From Podochytrium sp. JEL0797 (Eukaryota > Chytridiomycota > Chytridiomycetes > Chytridiales > Chytriomycetaceae), in the NCBI GenBank assembly GCA_027596195.1, contig JADGJG010000169.1, positions 1 through 34,570 of the forward strand: a stretch of DNA of 34,570 nucleotides, given 5' to 3'. Positions within the stretch are counted from its first letter, which is position 1. Each line of letters begins with the position of its first letter. Of this stretch, positions 1-10,224 are shown piece by piece. Below the pieces are notes generated by a model. That model was not told the origin of the DNA. It saw only the letters and a program-made list of their open reading frames with translations, and made no database searches. A program made the position numbers and the translations under genes.

Positions 1-270
1 GGGTACGGTGGTGGGGCGGGTGGTGGGTATGGGGGTGGTGGGTACGGTGGTGGGTATGGGGGTGGTGGGTATGGAGGGGGAAGGGGTGGGTCGGGGATGG
101 GATACGGTGGTGGTGGTGGGGGTGGTTATGATGACAGGAGAGGACCGGCTCCGCCTCCGGCAGGCGATGGTTATGACAGACGGGGAGGGTACGACGATAG
201 ACCTCGGGGAGGGGGTGGCGGCGGTGGGTACGACCGAAGACGCAGCAGAAGTCCTCCGCGCAGATATTGA
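1..270 (+). CDS. C-terminal end of a glycine-rich RNA-binding protein (5' truncated)
   Basis: An open frame runs from base 1 to a TGA at 268-270 (89 residues) and enters the window from the left. It is almost entirely Gly and Tyr in GYGGG-type repeats, followed by Asp/Arg-rich blocks such as YDDRRG and YDRRGG, and ends in a basic RS-like tail (RRRSRSPPRRY). This composition is typical of the C-terminal region of glycine-rich RRM proteins and some SR-type splicing factors, where RGG/GY repeats bind RNA and promote condensation. The RRM expected upstream is outside the window, so the exact family is inferred. Another frame over the same DNA (8-313) is Val/Met/Gly-rich and reads as a shadow of the repeats. 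Confidence 0.75.
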   Translation, partial: GYGGGAGGGYGGGGYGGGYGGGGYGGGRGGSGMGYGGGGGGGYDDRRGPAPPPAGDGYDRRGGYDDRPRGGGGGGGYDRRRSRSPPRRY

Positions 271-428
271 TTCTCGGGATCTTGAGGTACTTGTTTTCCC
301 CCCATTCCCCTAGCCTAACATTGCGCAGGGGGTTTTGCTGAAGGAGGTTTGTATGCTGATTTTTTTCTTCTTCCTCGCGGAATATCAGGTTGGTTGGAGG
401 AGGGGTGGTGATTGCGGGGTGGCTGTTG

Positions 429-465
429 TTTTATTCCATTTTTATTCCGTTTTATTCCGTTTTAC
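429..465. repeat. short tandem repeat of a TTTTATTCCG unit
   Basis: About three imperfect copies of a 10-11 bp unit (TTTTATTCC followed by A or G) lie in the 238-bp stretch between the tail-to-tail ends of the RNA-binding protein gene and the BolA gene. Nothing else is recognisable between 271 and 508. The tract could contribute to a 3' end, but this is not shown. Confidence 0.5.
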
Positions 466-508
466 TTGTTCATCGTGTGTGGTATGTTGCGAACAAGGAT
501 TCCGAAAA

Positions 509-835
509 TCACTTGGTCACTTCGGCAGGCGTCTTTGCCTGAATTTGGAGTGCATGCAACCCCTTCTCCTTCAACTCTACATCCAAGATCTTGTAAACCA
601 TCTGATGCCGTTGCACGAGATTCTTGCCCTGAAACCCGTCACTCACGATACGGACCTGGAAATGCGTTTCCTTGTCTGTGGAACCACGCATGGCCGTGTG
701 CGAGGCGTGTTTGTGCGAGTCGTCCGTGATTTCGAGGAGGGTTGGGGAAAGGGCTGCGGTGAGTTTGTCGCGGATGGATTGTTGGAGCGGGTTGGACGTC
801 ATTGTGGAGAGGAATCGGCGTGTTGCTGGGAGCAT
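509..835 (-). CDS. BOL1: BolA-family protein, probably mitochondrial (Bol1/BOLA1-like)
   Basis: A single-exon gene of 108 aa when read from the Met at 835. An upstream Met at 913 in the same frame would overlap the neighbouring gene. The N-terminus (MLPATRRFLSTM) is basic, hydroxylated and free of acidic residues, as in a mitochondrial presequence. The remainder is a BolA domain: SIRDKL near the start, the SHKHASH segment, and the signature FQVRIVSDGF...RHQMVYKIL with the invariant RH. BolA proteins act with monothiol glutaredoxins in iron-sulfur cluster handling; mitochondrial Bol1 helps assemble 4Fe-4S clusters on client proteins. The Bol1 symbol rests on the presequence, and a Bol3-type assignment cannot be excluded. 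The start codon lies only 30 bp from the start of the divergent gene at 866. Confidence 0.85.
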   Translation of the reverse strand: MLPATRRFLSTMTSNPLQQSIRDKLTAALSPTLLEITDDSHKHASHTAMRGSTDKETHFQVRIVSDGFQGKNLVQRHQMVYKILDVELKEKGLHALQIQAKTPAEVTK

Positions 836-865
836 TTGTTTGAAGAAGAAAAAACGCAACGAAAA
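836..865. promoter_or_regulatory. 30-bp divergent intergenic gap (bidirectional promoter region)
   Basis: Only 30 bases, A-rich on the plus strand, separate the start codons of the minus-strand BolA gene and the plus-strand coiled-coil gene. Transcription start sites and 5' leaders must therefore overlap or lie inside the opposite gene. No TATA or CCAAT motif is visible in the gap. Confidence 0.4.
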
Positions 866-1496
866 ATGGCGGCACCGCCGAGTGACTCGCAGACCGAGCT
901 TCAGCTTGATCATTGCAAAGCTAATATTATTCAGCTCACGTTGCAGAAGGAGCAGGATGAGTTGGTGCTTTGTGAGATGCGGAATGAGACGGTGTTGTTG
1001 ATGAAAGAGAGGGATGCTCTGCTCAAAACTCTGGCGGCTGTGGAAGCTGATCTGAATGAGGTACCACTCTTAACCCTGAAGGGAGAATGCAAATCTAACG
1101 ACCAAGAGTGTGGCAGATCTCCAAAGCCGAACAACAGCTTTCCACAACTTGTGAGAATCGGAATCGCGAACTCGTGCGAATCACTGCTGAAGAATTCGAG
1201 CCGCTCAAAACGATTGTGAATGCGTCTCGGATGGGTCGCGGGTTGGAGGCTGTGTCTCTGCTACAGGACGATATCGAACGACATCTTTCGCAGTTGAGTT
1301 TGTGTGACGCATTTTGGGGGTATTCGTTGACGTGTTTTTTTTCTTCTGTTTGTGTAGACGGCTTGCGGAGAAACGCAGAGAGCAGATGGGGGTTGATTTG
1401 TATGAGGAGGAGTCGCGCGATTCGTCGTTTGATGGGGCGTCGAGTTCGGGTGTTTCAGGGACAAACAAACGCGGGCGGAAAAAGAAAAATTTGTAA
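866..1496 (+). CDS. small coiled-coil protein with basic C-terminus, unrecognised family
   Basis: Three exons: 866-1060, 1117-1301 and 1358-1496, giving 172 aa. Intron 1 (1061-1116) has donor GTACCA, a CTAAC branch motif and CAG acceptor, and is phase 0. Intron 2 (1302-1357) has donor GTGTGA and TAG acceptor, and is phase 2. Each intron is 56 nt. Both are needed because every frame otherwise stops. The protein is mostly charged heptad-like helix with many Leu, Glu, Lys and Gln, typical of a coiled coil, and ends in a Ser/Asp-rich stretch followed by KRGRKKK, a plausible nuclear localisation signal. I do not recognise the family; a small chromatin, kinetochore or trafficking subunit would all be guesses. 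The stop codon is 3 bp upstream of the next start codon. Confidence 0.7.
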
Positions 1497-1499
1497 TTC

Positions 1500-3815
1500 A
1501 TGTTTTTGCGGGGAAGGCCGATACCTCTTCTCCGTGGCGCGTTGCCGCGGCTTCTTCCGCCGCGATCACCGCTTCCTCTGCGGTGTTCTTTGGTGCCGCG
1601 ATCGCTGCTCTTGACTCTGCCCTTGTCGCCGGGCCACGCGCACTTCTCGACTTCTCCCGACGTGGTCCCGCCACCACGCGAGCGCAACGAACTGCCCCGC
1701 GCCCTTCTCCTCTTTGGCTTCCCGTGGCTGTTTGGCCTCGGCGTAGTTGTCGCCGCGCAGATGCACGACAAACTGACACAGAAAGACAAGGACGACGACT
1801 CGAAAGCCGCCGAATCCGCCCTCGCAGAGTCGCAAACCCAAACCACGTCCCACCAATCGATGCTCCAAGAAATCGCATTCAACGCCTCCTTGGTCGTGAG
1901 ACTCATTTCCCTAGCCTTTCTGTTCCTGCCCTCGTTGATTGCCATGCCTCTGTTTTTTTACCTCAACTCGAGGTTTAGAAAGAGGTTGTATGCGGATGAA
2001 TCGAAGATGATTAATGGGTTGTGGTTTGTTGAGTTGTTGACTTGGTCGTTGCAGCTCGGTGGACCGGCCTTTGTGAAGCTCGCTCAATATGCGTCCTCGC
2101 GAGAAGATCTGTTTTCCTTTGAGGTGAACACCCCCCCATCCAAACGCGGGATTTACTCCTTGCACATGAATGCTCAACCATATTTAATCAGGTGTGTGAG
2201 ATTCTCGGACGATTGCAGGACAATGGTGTTCCCCATTCGATGCGTTGGACGCGTCGCGCTTTCCAAACCGAAAGTGTGGTCGTGTTGAGCGGCAGTGACG
2301 TGCGTGTGGAGAAACGGTTGAATCTCGATGACTTGTTTGATCGGTTTGAGGAGGTTCCTGTGGGTGTTGGTGCGATCGCTCAGGTATTATTTGAAATCAG
2401 AGTGATATCAGAATTAGATCTGCTCATTCCCATTCATTTCCCCCGCACTACATCATACAACATTTGACATTCAGGTCTACAAAGCAAGGCTACGCGACTC
2501 CCAAAAAACTGTCGCCGTCAAAATCCTACACCCCAACGTGTCCACCTTGATCCACAAAGACCTCATCATCCTCAAACACGCCGCTGACATTCTCACGCGT
2601 CTGTTCCCCAACACTTTAACCTGGCTCTCCCTCCCAGACGAAGTGCGCGTGTTTTCACACATGATGCGCGCCCAAACGGATCTACGAACTGAAGCCAACA
2701 ATCTGATTCAATTCCGCCACCATTTCCACACATGGAGTGTGGCGCATAGTGATGGGGGTGGCAGCGTGTCGTTCCCGCAACCGATATTGGCGGCGCCTTC
2801 GATTCTCGTGGAGGAGTTTATCGATGCGGTTCCCATTGCGCGGTTTCTGAGTTTACACCACGCTTCTTCAACGGCTGCTGCAGCTGCTGTGGAGGCATCT
2901 AAAGCCGCGAAGGTGGGGGTGGATGCAGGCGGGGATTCCTTGACACGTCGAACCGATGATTCCGAAATCGTGGCTATCCCGTTGAACGTGACGGCCCGGC
3001 TGCGGACCACGGGTACACCCGCGGGTTCCCCGTTTGATATACAACTCGCTAAAATCGGGATGCGGAGTTTTGTCAAGATGCTCCTTGTGGATAACTTTAC
3101 GCATGCGGATCTGCATCCTGGGAATATTACTGTGTCGTTCGTTTCGGAGCATGGAGGGGTTGTGGAACCTGCGGATCCGAGGGGGTGGGCGGCGTTACCA
3201 CGGGGGGTGGAGACTCTGGCGGGGTTGGATGGGGTTGGGGATGAGGTTTTTTTGGACACGATGGTGCGGTTTCAAGAGGCGGGGTTTATTCCGCGGTTGG
3301 TGTATTTGGATGCTGGGTTAGTGAGTCAACTGTCGCCACAGAATTTGGTCAATCTGAATGACCTGTTGGCCAAGATTGTGGTGTTTGACGGACCTGGAGT
3401 CGCGCGGTTGTTGGTGGAGCGGCAAGAGAAGGGGTTGGAGGTGTTGGATTTTGAAGGGTTTAGTGGCAAGATGACGGACTTGTTGACGCGGATTCGGAAT
3501 TCGAGTTTGAAGTTGAGTACTGTGAGTTTTTCGTGGATTTTGAGACGCGTGTTTGGGATGGTGAGGACGCATCATGTGAGGCTTGAAGGGGACTTTGCGA
3601 ATGTTGGGGTTGCGGTGATGCTTGTGGAAGGGGTGGGGAGGCAGTTGGATCCGGGGGTGGATTTGTTGGAGGAAGTGAGAGGGGTGGTTGTGAGAGAGTG
3701 GGCGTTAGCGGTGGGTGATTTGTGGGCGGTGAGGGTTGTGTTGGAGGTGTATGCGTATGCGAAGCAAATGTCGACCGAGATGGTGAGCGGGAAGTGGCCC
3801 GTGTTTGCAAAATAA
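1500..3815 (+). CDS. UbiB/ADCK-family atypical kinase, ADCK2/Cqd1-like, mitochondrial
   Basis: Three exons: 1500-2123, 2192-2383 and 2475-3815, giving 718 aa. Introns are 68 and 91 nt, both phase 0. The N-terminus is rich in Arg, Leu and Pro with no acids for about 50 residues (ending HFSTS), a good mitochondrial targeting sequence, followed by two hydrophobic segments (about 73-88 and 125-148). The signature segment GPAFVKLAQYASSREDLF (about 187-205) corresponds to the family's KxGQ motif, here KLAQ. It is followed by the Ala-rich loop VGAIAQVYKA, the lysine in TVAVKIL (K288), HADLHPGN (482-489) and LDAG (550-553) in place of DFG. ADCK2 and its yeast relative Cqd1 are inner-membrane proteins of coenzyme Q and lipid homeostasis. 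Residues 394-455 form a low-complexity Ala/Thr insert. Assignment to the ADCK2 branch rests on the KLxQxASxRxDLFS segment and overall layout. Confidence 0.87.
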
Positions 3816-3850
3816 CACAAATAAAAACTGAAGCATTTATTGTTCCCACA

Positions 3851-6501
3851 TCAATCATTTCTCTCATCTTTGGTCCAGTTCACTCTGACCTTGCCTCTCT
3901 TCTCCTTCTTGTGTTTTTTGCTCTTGATATCGTCAGCATAAAATCCCATCCCAGGAGCAGCCGTGGGCACCGCCACCGACTGCGACTTCCCCTTCACATT
4001 CGCCTGAATCACAATCTTCTCCCCACCAGCCGACGCACCCGCACCCACCTGGAACGGGTACATTTTCGTACGCGTGACATTGCCCGACGCAAACTTTCCC
4101 TTCATGGCCGCCCCCGACGCGGACGAACCTTGCTTGAAAAAGTTGGAATCGAGGGACCGGTTGATGTTGGCTTCATCTGCGGCCGTGATTTCGCGCTGCT
4201 CGTCCTCGGAATCCGAGTCTTCTTCCGAATCGTCCGCGTTGGGTTCCACCTCGCGCTGCACGCCGGCGGTTTCGTGGGTCTTGGCTCGCTTCTTTTGGGG
4301 GTGGAATTCGGCGCCTTGGTAGGTTTCGATGTTGAAGTCGGTGGGGTCGTAGTTTCCGGGGGGTGGGTGGCAGAAGAGCAGTTTTCCCTATTTTTGAGAG
4401 AGTTTAGTCTCTCGGTCGAGGTAGAAAGAATTATATGCAGATGTCAACTCACCAAGACGTACTCCTTGAGAATGATTCTCGCAGCTCTCGCCTCATCGGG
4501 GTTTCCTTGACCAGACTTTTTGAATCCCCTGTTGACGGCGTATGCGGCACACAGCTGTTCTCCCTTGACCGGAGCCGTGGGATCCAAGTTTCCTTCCGCG
4601 TCATACGTTCTGATCCGGATACCGTAAATCGCCTGAAGAGCGTGTCTCGGGATTCTCTGCGACACCAACGTGGCGGGCCCCGTGTGTTCACGCAACTGAT
4701 CAATGGGCAACACTCCATTCACCACCATCTCAGCCTTGGTCGTAGCAAACGACGGGAACACCAAACCAGGACAATCACAAAGCACCGTCGCGTCATCCAA
4801 ATGAATCGTCTGGAAATGCTTCGTCTTTCCAGGCGTCGACGACACCGTCACCTTCTTGGCCCCCACGAGCGCGTTCAGGGTCGACGATTTTCCAACGTTG
4901 GGGTATCCGACGAATCCAATGGTCACTTTCTTCTCACCCACGCGCAGAGGGGTCGGGCATTTTCTTTCAAACAGGTCCAGGAGTTCGTCGCAGCTGAGGA
5001 TACGGATGTGTTCGGGCTCTTGTTCGAGAGATCCACCCTTTTGCCACGCGTTGCTAATGTGCATGGGGGTCGCGTCGACTTGGTCCGACTTTTCGGCAGC
5101 GGCAGCCGCCAAGGCTTCCTCCTGCTGCAGAATCAAATCCACAGCATTCTGCTCCATCGTGGCCATATCCTCCTCTTCCTCCTCGTCCTCCACAGGTGCA
5201 GCAACCGCAACAACCTCCTCCTCCCCATCCTCCAATTCATCCCTCAACCCCGCAAACATACCCCCTTTCGCCGCCTTGGCCTTCTTCTTCCCACCCCTCC
5301 CTTCCCCCAACGACGACGCCGCCCCAATCCCCATCTTGCGAATCTCCTCCCTCACCTCCTTCTCCCTCGTCTCCCTCTCGACCCTCAAAAGCTCCGCCTC
5401 CTCCGCCTCCGCTTCCTCCTCCAACCGCCGTCTCGCCAACGCAGCACTGAAAAACACGTACTCGACCTTCTCCTTCTTGAAATACGCGGCCCACGCTTCA
5501 CGTTGACGAACCGTGAGCATATCGGCTTTATTGATGAGCAGAAGGTTTCCCTTGCGCGGGTCCACTTCGCGGACGTAGGATTCGAGGTCGGAGGAGCGGA
5601 AGAGGGTGGGGTTGCGGGCGTCTACAATTTGGACGATCAAGTCGGAACGTTCGAGGACGCGCCAGAGTTGGCGCCAGACTTCGAGGTTACGTTCGTAGGG
5701 GGTCATGAGGAGGCCTTTTTCTTCTTCGAGGCTGGTGTGTTTTGAAAGGAGTTGAGTTTTTTCTTGTTTTTTGTTTTTTTTTCGAAGGGGGAAGGGGGGG
5801 GGGGGTTGAAGTTTAAAAAAGGGGGTAGACTTACGAAACGAGACCACGTCTCCAATCCAAAAAGTTTTCACGTTCCTTGTACTGCTGTTGTTCTGGGGAA
5901 GCTTTTCCATCCCACACAGGTCTACGCGGGACGGTCAAGAGCGCCTTGTTTTCCTTGTGCAGTTTGAGGGCTTCGAGTTCTTCTTGCTCGGACAGGAGGA
6001 AGGGGTTGTGGTGGTCTTTGGAGAGGACTTCGATGTTGAGTTTCTCTGTTGTTGGGTTGTTGGGGTGGGGATTTTTTTTTCAGAGGTCTGCATTTGAAAT
6101 GGTGGAGGAGGTGGAGGGAGGGAATTCGCAGTGCGATTGATCATGGGTATCCAGTTTCCAGACTTTGAGAAAGCTCGATACCGAATCGGAGGCTGACTCG
6201 ATAACCCGCATTCCAACTCCACCACAACTTGGGTACCACCCAAAAACAGCGCCTCACCAGCCGTAAACTCAGTTCCAGCCAACGTTGCGGTCGTCAAGAA
6301 AGCATCGAGATCATTCTCTTGCGTAATGGACTGCATCCTCTGCCAGTTCTTTGTCGACTCGTCCGTTTCGGTCGTGTGTTTGACGGACGATCCGTCCGGG
6401 TTCACTTTCATTCTGAGGCCTTGGTCGACATTGGTTTGGAATCGGTTGCGGATCAGGGCTTTGCCGAGGCCGAGCGTTTTCTTGCTCTTTGCGGACGACA
6501 T
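3851..6501 (-). CDS. LSG1: LSG1, circularly permuted GTPase of 60S ribosome maturation
   Basis: Four exons on the minus strand: 6501-6258, 6045-5835, 5731-4453 and 4387-3851, giving 756 aa. Introns are 212, 103 and 65 nt (phases 1, 2, 0), and the protein is continuous with LSG1 across each junction. GTPase motifs come in permuted order: VDARNP (188-193), G4 NKAD (219-222), the FFSAA G5-like segment, then after a long Ala/Glu-rich insert the P-loop GYPNVGKSS (427-435), TPGKTKHFQT as switch region, and G3 DCPGL (471-475). GKLLFCHPPPG after intron 3 is a family hallmark. LSG1 is the cytoplasmic GTPase that releases the export adaptor Nmd3 from pre-60S subunits. The C-terminus is Ser/Asp/Glu-rich, then Lys-rich. 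The gene ends 35 bp from the convergent kinase gene and shares its strand with TSR2 upstream. Confidence 0.95.
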
Positions 6502-6659
6502 TTTGGGGGTGGTGGTGTGGCGATGAAAAGGGTGAAGAAAAAAAAAAAAAAACGGAGTTGAGACTCGATTCGCAAGTCAGAAGAGGAAGGAAGGAGGGAT
6601 TGAGGTGGGTAGCAAATATGTGCCTATACCAAGTTATATTCTTTATGGGTTTTTGAAAT

Positions 6660-7259
6660 CTATCGCCTTCTGCGACCTTTTTGCTGCACAAGCTCGAATC
6701 CATCCTCGTCAATCACAGGCTCAGGCCTCGCAGCTGGCGCAGCAGCACCATCATCCATCTCCATATCCCCACTCCCACTCGGACCAGGAGCTCCATACGA
6801 CGAAGCATCCATCATCCCGTCATCCTCCGAATCCGAATCACTCGAATCCTCATCCTCATCTTCCCCAACCACTCTCCGACTCTGCGCACTAGCTCCCGTG
6901 ACTCTACTCGCCGCCGCCTTGGTCGCCTCGAATCTTGTCAAATCACCAGCCCCAATCTCGCGAAACAAGGCGCATAACGTCTTGCTGATTTGAGGGGCAC
7001 TCCCGTCCTCGAGCTCGATTTGGAAACTCTCCGCAAAGAACTCGATCATGTTGTCTTCGAGGTCTGTGGGGTCGATGCGGAGACCGTTGGTGGTGAAGAA
7101 GTCGACAATGTAGTCGCCGAGCATGCTGACTTTGGCGAGGGTCGTGGTTCCGCCCATGGAGTGTTCGATGGCAAGTTGGAGGGCGGTCCAGCGGAGGAAG
7201 ACGTAGTGGAGTGACTCTTTGAAGAGGTGCAGGTGTTGAGGGGAGGTGAAATGGCTCAT
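6660..7259 (-). CDS. TSR2: TSR2, pre-rRNA processing protein and eS26 chaperone
   Basis: Single exon, 199 aa from the Met at 7259; an in-frame Met at 7277 would add six residues. The N-terminal half carries the WGG-type domain (FLRWTALQLAIEHSMGG, about 21-37) followed by the helical segment with DYIVDFFTTNG and a predicted FFAESFQIELEDGS. The middle is an acidic Ser/Asp tract, and the C-terminus is DEDGFELVQQKGRRRR, the usual TSR2 ending. TSR2 binds free ribosomal protein eS26 after its release from importin and delivers it to the 90S pre-ribosome, so it acts in nuclear 40S assembly. It lies 158 bp upstream of LSG1 in the same orientation, which places 40S and 60S maturation factors side by side. 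Confidence 0.9.
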   Translation of the reverse strand: MSHFTSPQHLHLFKESLHYVFLRWTALQLAIEHSMGGTTTLAKVSMLGDYIVDFFTTNGLRIDPTDLEDNMIEFFAESFQIELEDGSAPQISKTLCALFREIGAGDLTRFEATKAAASRVTGASAQSRRVVGEDEDEDSSDSDSEDDGMMDASSYGAPGPSGSGDMEMDDGAAAPAARPEPVIDEDGFELVQQKGRRRR

Positions 7260-7777
7260 ATTCGATTTGACGACCAAAAAAAAACAAAAAAATTTCTCGG
7301 AATCACTTTTGATGGAACATGCTCTTCAATAATGATGATGGAAGGAGGGCGGCCTGATGTTTTCTTCTGCGTTTTGATTTTCCAAATCCGACGGAATGAC
7401 GTGCAAACTGCAGACATTCGGCATCCCCGTTGATCAAGACAGCATAGATCAACACAACACACAGTTGATTGCGATATGATGCATCATTTTCTTGATACGA
7501 TCCACACGGTTGCAGGCAGCACGCAACCTTCGGTCCCCAAAATTTCATTTTTTTTGTCAAAAATTTCATTGGGGAATTTTCACGTCTTGAGGGCTTGTGC
7601 TTTTCCGTGACATCCGAGGTAAGAGATTGGGCTTGGTTCCGCAATCCACTCGCCTCAGGGTGCAGGTGGTCTCGGCTTGTGTCCTCGGCTTGAGTCGTGG
7701 GCGCCGCAAAAGGGTTGCGGCACCGTCGTGCGCTATCACTGCAATCTAACTCAATCCCCTTGAACAGCAGTACGTGA
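7260..7777. other. divergent intergenic region between TSR2 and the zinc-finger gene
   Basis: 518 bp hold the promoters of two divergent genes. The stretch next to TSR2 is A/T-rich with homopolymer runs. A direct duplication of AAAATTTCATT with a T-run between lies around 7539-7570. The minus-strand frame at 7303-7785 shows no recognisable domain and is not called. A CAG at 7768-7770 before the next start codon could be a splice acceptor of a 5' UTR intron. Confidence 0.45.
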
Positions 7778-9520
7778 ATGAACACGATGGACGGCCGCTA
7801 CCTCCCACTCTCCCAACAGCACCACGCGTATGCACGCCCGTACTCGCCCAACTCATCGATTCACCCGAGCGAGTCTGCCTCCAACGTGGTCAGCGCACAG
7901 AACATTGCGCACCAACAAGCCATGGCCCTCGCCAAAGCGCAAGCCCAGATCCGCACGCGCCAGGCCCAGCTGCCCTTTGCAAGCGAACCGTATCCGTACG
8001 CTCAGCATTCACAGACCCAGGAGGCTTCGCTGCCAAATCCCTCGCAATTCTTTTCCCAACAGCAGCAGCAGCCTACCAATCAGCAACTCCAGTTCCAATC
8101 CTCCCAGTTCTTTCCGCTCGACAACCCATCCATGTCCCTGCCACTGCCACCACCGCTTCCGATGCCAAACTCCTCCTCCAACTTTGCTGTCGGTCTCGCG
8201 AATCACCAACAACAACCATCTCTCCCGTACCAACACTCCACCCAGGAATCACAACACTACCATTCCCAATTCTCAACCAACCAGCTCCCCCTCTCCTCAA
8301 CCCTCGTCCAAATGCAACACCCGAATCAACCCCACTCGAGTTTCGGAGACTACGCGATACAACCGTTATCGCAGCAACAACAACAGCAACAAGATCAACC
8401 ACAGCAATCAAACGACTTGAACCCCAGCGAAAAATGGGGCAAATTCTTTGCCCAGGACAATGACGAAGACGACGCGACTGATATGGTTTCTCCCGTGCAC
8501 GCGTTACCCGGCGGCGCCACGCATGTTATGGCGTATCAGTATTATGAGTCTGCGAATAATGGTTCTGACGTTGGGTATACCGGCGGCGCGAATGGGACGA
8601 CCTCGAATGCCGTGTCGTTTTATCCGCAGGGACAGTCGGTTGTGTCTGGGATGCGGCAGCAACAGCAGGAACAACATTCATCGTCTAGAATTCCCCCGAG
8701 ATTGAAGCACACTTCTGTAAGTGGGGGTCGCTTTTTTTTCCAGGCCATTCTTTGTGGGTTGGGTCAACAAACGAGATTCCTCTGACCCCCAAAAAAATAA
8801 ATCAGATGCCCTACACCACTCACGATGGCCCCTACTCTGCGCGTCTCCAAGAATCCCGACAATTCTTCAACGACGAACCCATCCCTCCGACACCCCAATC
8901 CAACGTGTCTGCCAACTTTGCCCTCCTCACGGTTCTCGACGACATCAAAAAAGACGCGTCCGCACGGGAATACGGGCTCGCACAGCAACGCCAGTTTCAA
9001 TATCAACAACAGCACCATCAGCAGCAGTATGAAGACCACGGGAATAGTAGTGCTTTGAGCATGAACTCTCAGGCGGGACACTCGCAGCTCTATTCCCATG
9101 AATGCAGTGGAGGGAAGGGAGGTGGAGAGGATGGGGTCAACAGTCCCACCACTTCTGCCCTTGGTTGTGGGTCGAGCGGTCCTGGTCCGAAAGGCGTATT
9201 CACGTGTACTCAACCCGGATGCACCAAGTCGTTTGACCGTGTGCAGAAGCTCAAGAGTCATGTCGTGAGCCACAAGGTGGAGCGGCCGTTTATTTGTGGG
9301 TTTTGCAACCTTGCTTTTCAGAGGAACCATGATTTGACGCGGCACATGAGACTTCATACGAATGAGAAGCCGCACAAGTGTCGGAATTGGTAAGAGTTTT
9401 TTTTCGCGATGTTTAGTCATTTCAGAAAGGAAGGGGTGATAAACGATTTTCAGCACCAAGAGCTTCATGCGCGCGGATGCCTTAAAACGTCACTGCAAAA
9501 TGGATCACAGCGACGTGTGA
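7778..9520 (+). CDS. C2H2 zinc-finger transcription factor, Gln-rich (Crz1-like last finger)
   Basis: Three exons: 7778-8716, 8806-9389 and 9454-9520, giving 529 aa. Intron 1 (89 nt, phase 0) is GTAAGT...CTGAC...CAG. Intron 2 (64 nt, phase 2) splits a zinc-finger codon and restores the second Cys of the last finger. Residues 1-445 are low complexity, rich in Gln, Ser, Pro and His, with an interrupted polyglutamine run near 199-215. Three C2H2 fingers follow: C447-C452...H465-H469, C477-C480...H493-H497 and C505-C508...H521-H526. Linkers are HKVERPF and HTNEKPH. The last finger (FMRADALKRH) resembles those of fungal Crz1-type factors. Expected role: nuclear sequence-specific regulator with an activation-type N-terminus. 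The true fungal orthologue cannot be fixed by eye. A second in-frame Met lies at 7787. Confidence 0.85.
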
Positions 9521-10185
9521 GGTAGTTGTTGGAACAACTTTCTTTTTGCCAATTTTGCTTTTGTGTGCAGCTGTATAGATGTGGAATTGAAGAGAATATA
9601 TTATATTATTGTATTAATCCCTGGGAGAAGGTGTAATCAAAATGAACTTTCACAGCGTCCTTTATTTTATCCCTTCCGTCGCGGAACAAAAAAAAAGCCC
9701 CCCCTACACCAAATTATGAATTCACAACCACCTGTTCAATTCTCTCTGTCCACCTCTCCTAAGTTGTATATTCCGAACGCTCAACTGAAATTGGGTTCAA
9801 CGCTAGGTCGGAACTAGGTCAGAAATTTGCAACGACACGCAAAAACAAAAACAGGTTACGCCATTCCTGTCAGAAGGAGAACTTGTGCCATGCCTGTCAG
9901 AAGGAAAACTTAGTCTGTTCAAGTAGCTCACGCCTGAGAAGCAGGTTTCTTAATGATGTTTAAGTTTTCAAATTTCTAGAGATCCAACGCACCGGCTTGT
10001 AGGACATTGGCAAGGAAATGATGCACGTGCGCGAACGGGATGTTTTGCGATGGAATTCGATCCTGATTTCCGATTGTTCGCGTCTCTGACTCTTGCTACC
10101 GCGCACAACAACCAACGCAACATCCACAGGCTGCAATGCCAATAGCTGACACAGGACGGATTGGGAACAAGCACAGGCGCTTCAG
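9521..10185. other. intergenic stretch without a recognisable gene
   Basis: No frame here shows a domain I recognise. It should contain the 3' end of the zinc-finger gene (AT-rich near 9595-9615) and may contain decayed 5' sequence of the ILV6-like pseudogene: a frame ending DRIGNKHRRFQ at 10153-10185 abuts a GTAACG donor. That upstream extension is not certain. Confidence 0.35.
9860..9911. repeat. two-copy 27-bp direct repeat
   Basis: GCCATTCCTGTCAGAAGGAG plus AACTT at 9860 is repeated at 9887 as GCCATGCCTGTCAGAAGGAA plus AACTT. The period is 27 bp with two mismatches. It is a short local duplication in otherwise featureless sequence. Confidence 0.7.
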
Positions 10186-10224
10186 GTAACGAATGCGTTT
10201 TTTTAAATCATCTTTGACGCGTTT

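Noticed and set aside
335..1219. 294-residue plus-strand open frame
   Set aside because: Its first half is antisense to the BolA gene, and its last part reads through the intron at 1061-1116. Only 866-1060 is coding.
1205..1945. 246-residue minus-strand open frame
   Set aside because: Antisense to exons of the coiled-coil and kinase genes, low-complexity Arg/Ser, no domain.
4435..5745. 436-residue plus-strand open frame
   Set aside because: Antisense shadow of LSG1 exon 3, with Arg/Leu-rich composition and no domain.
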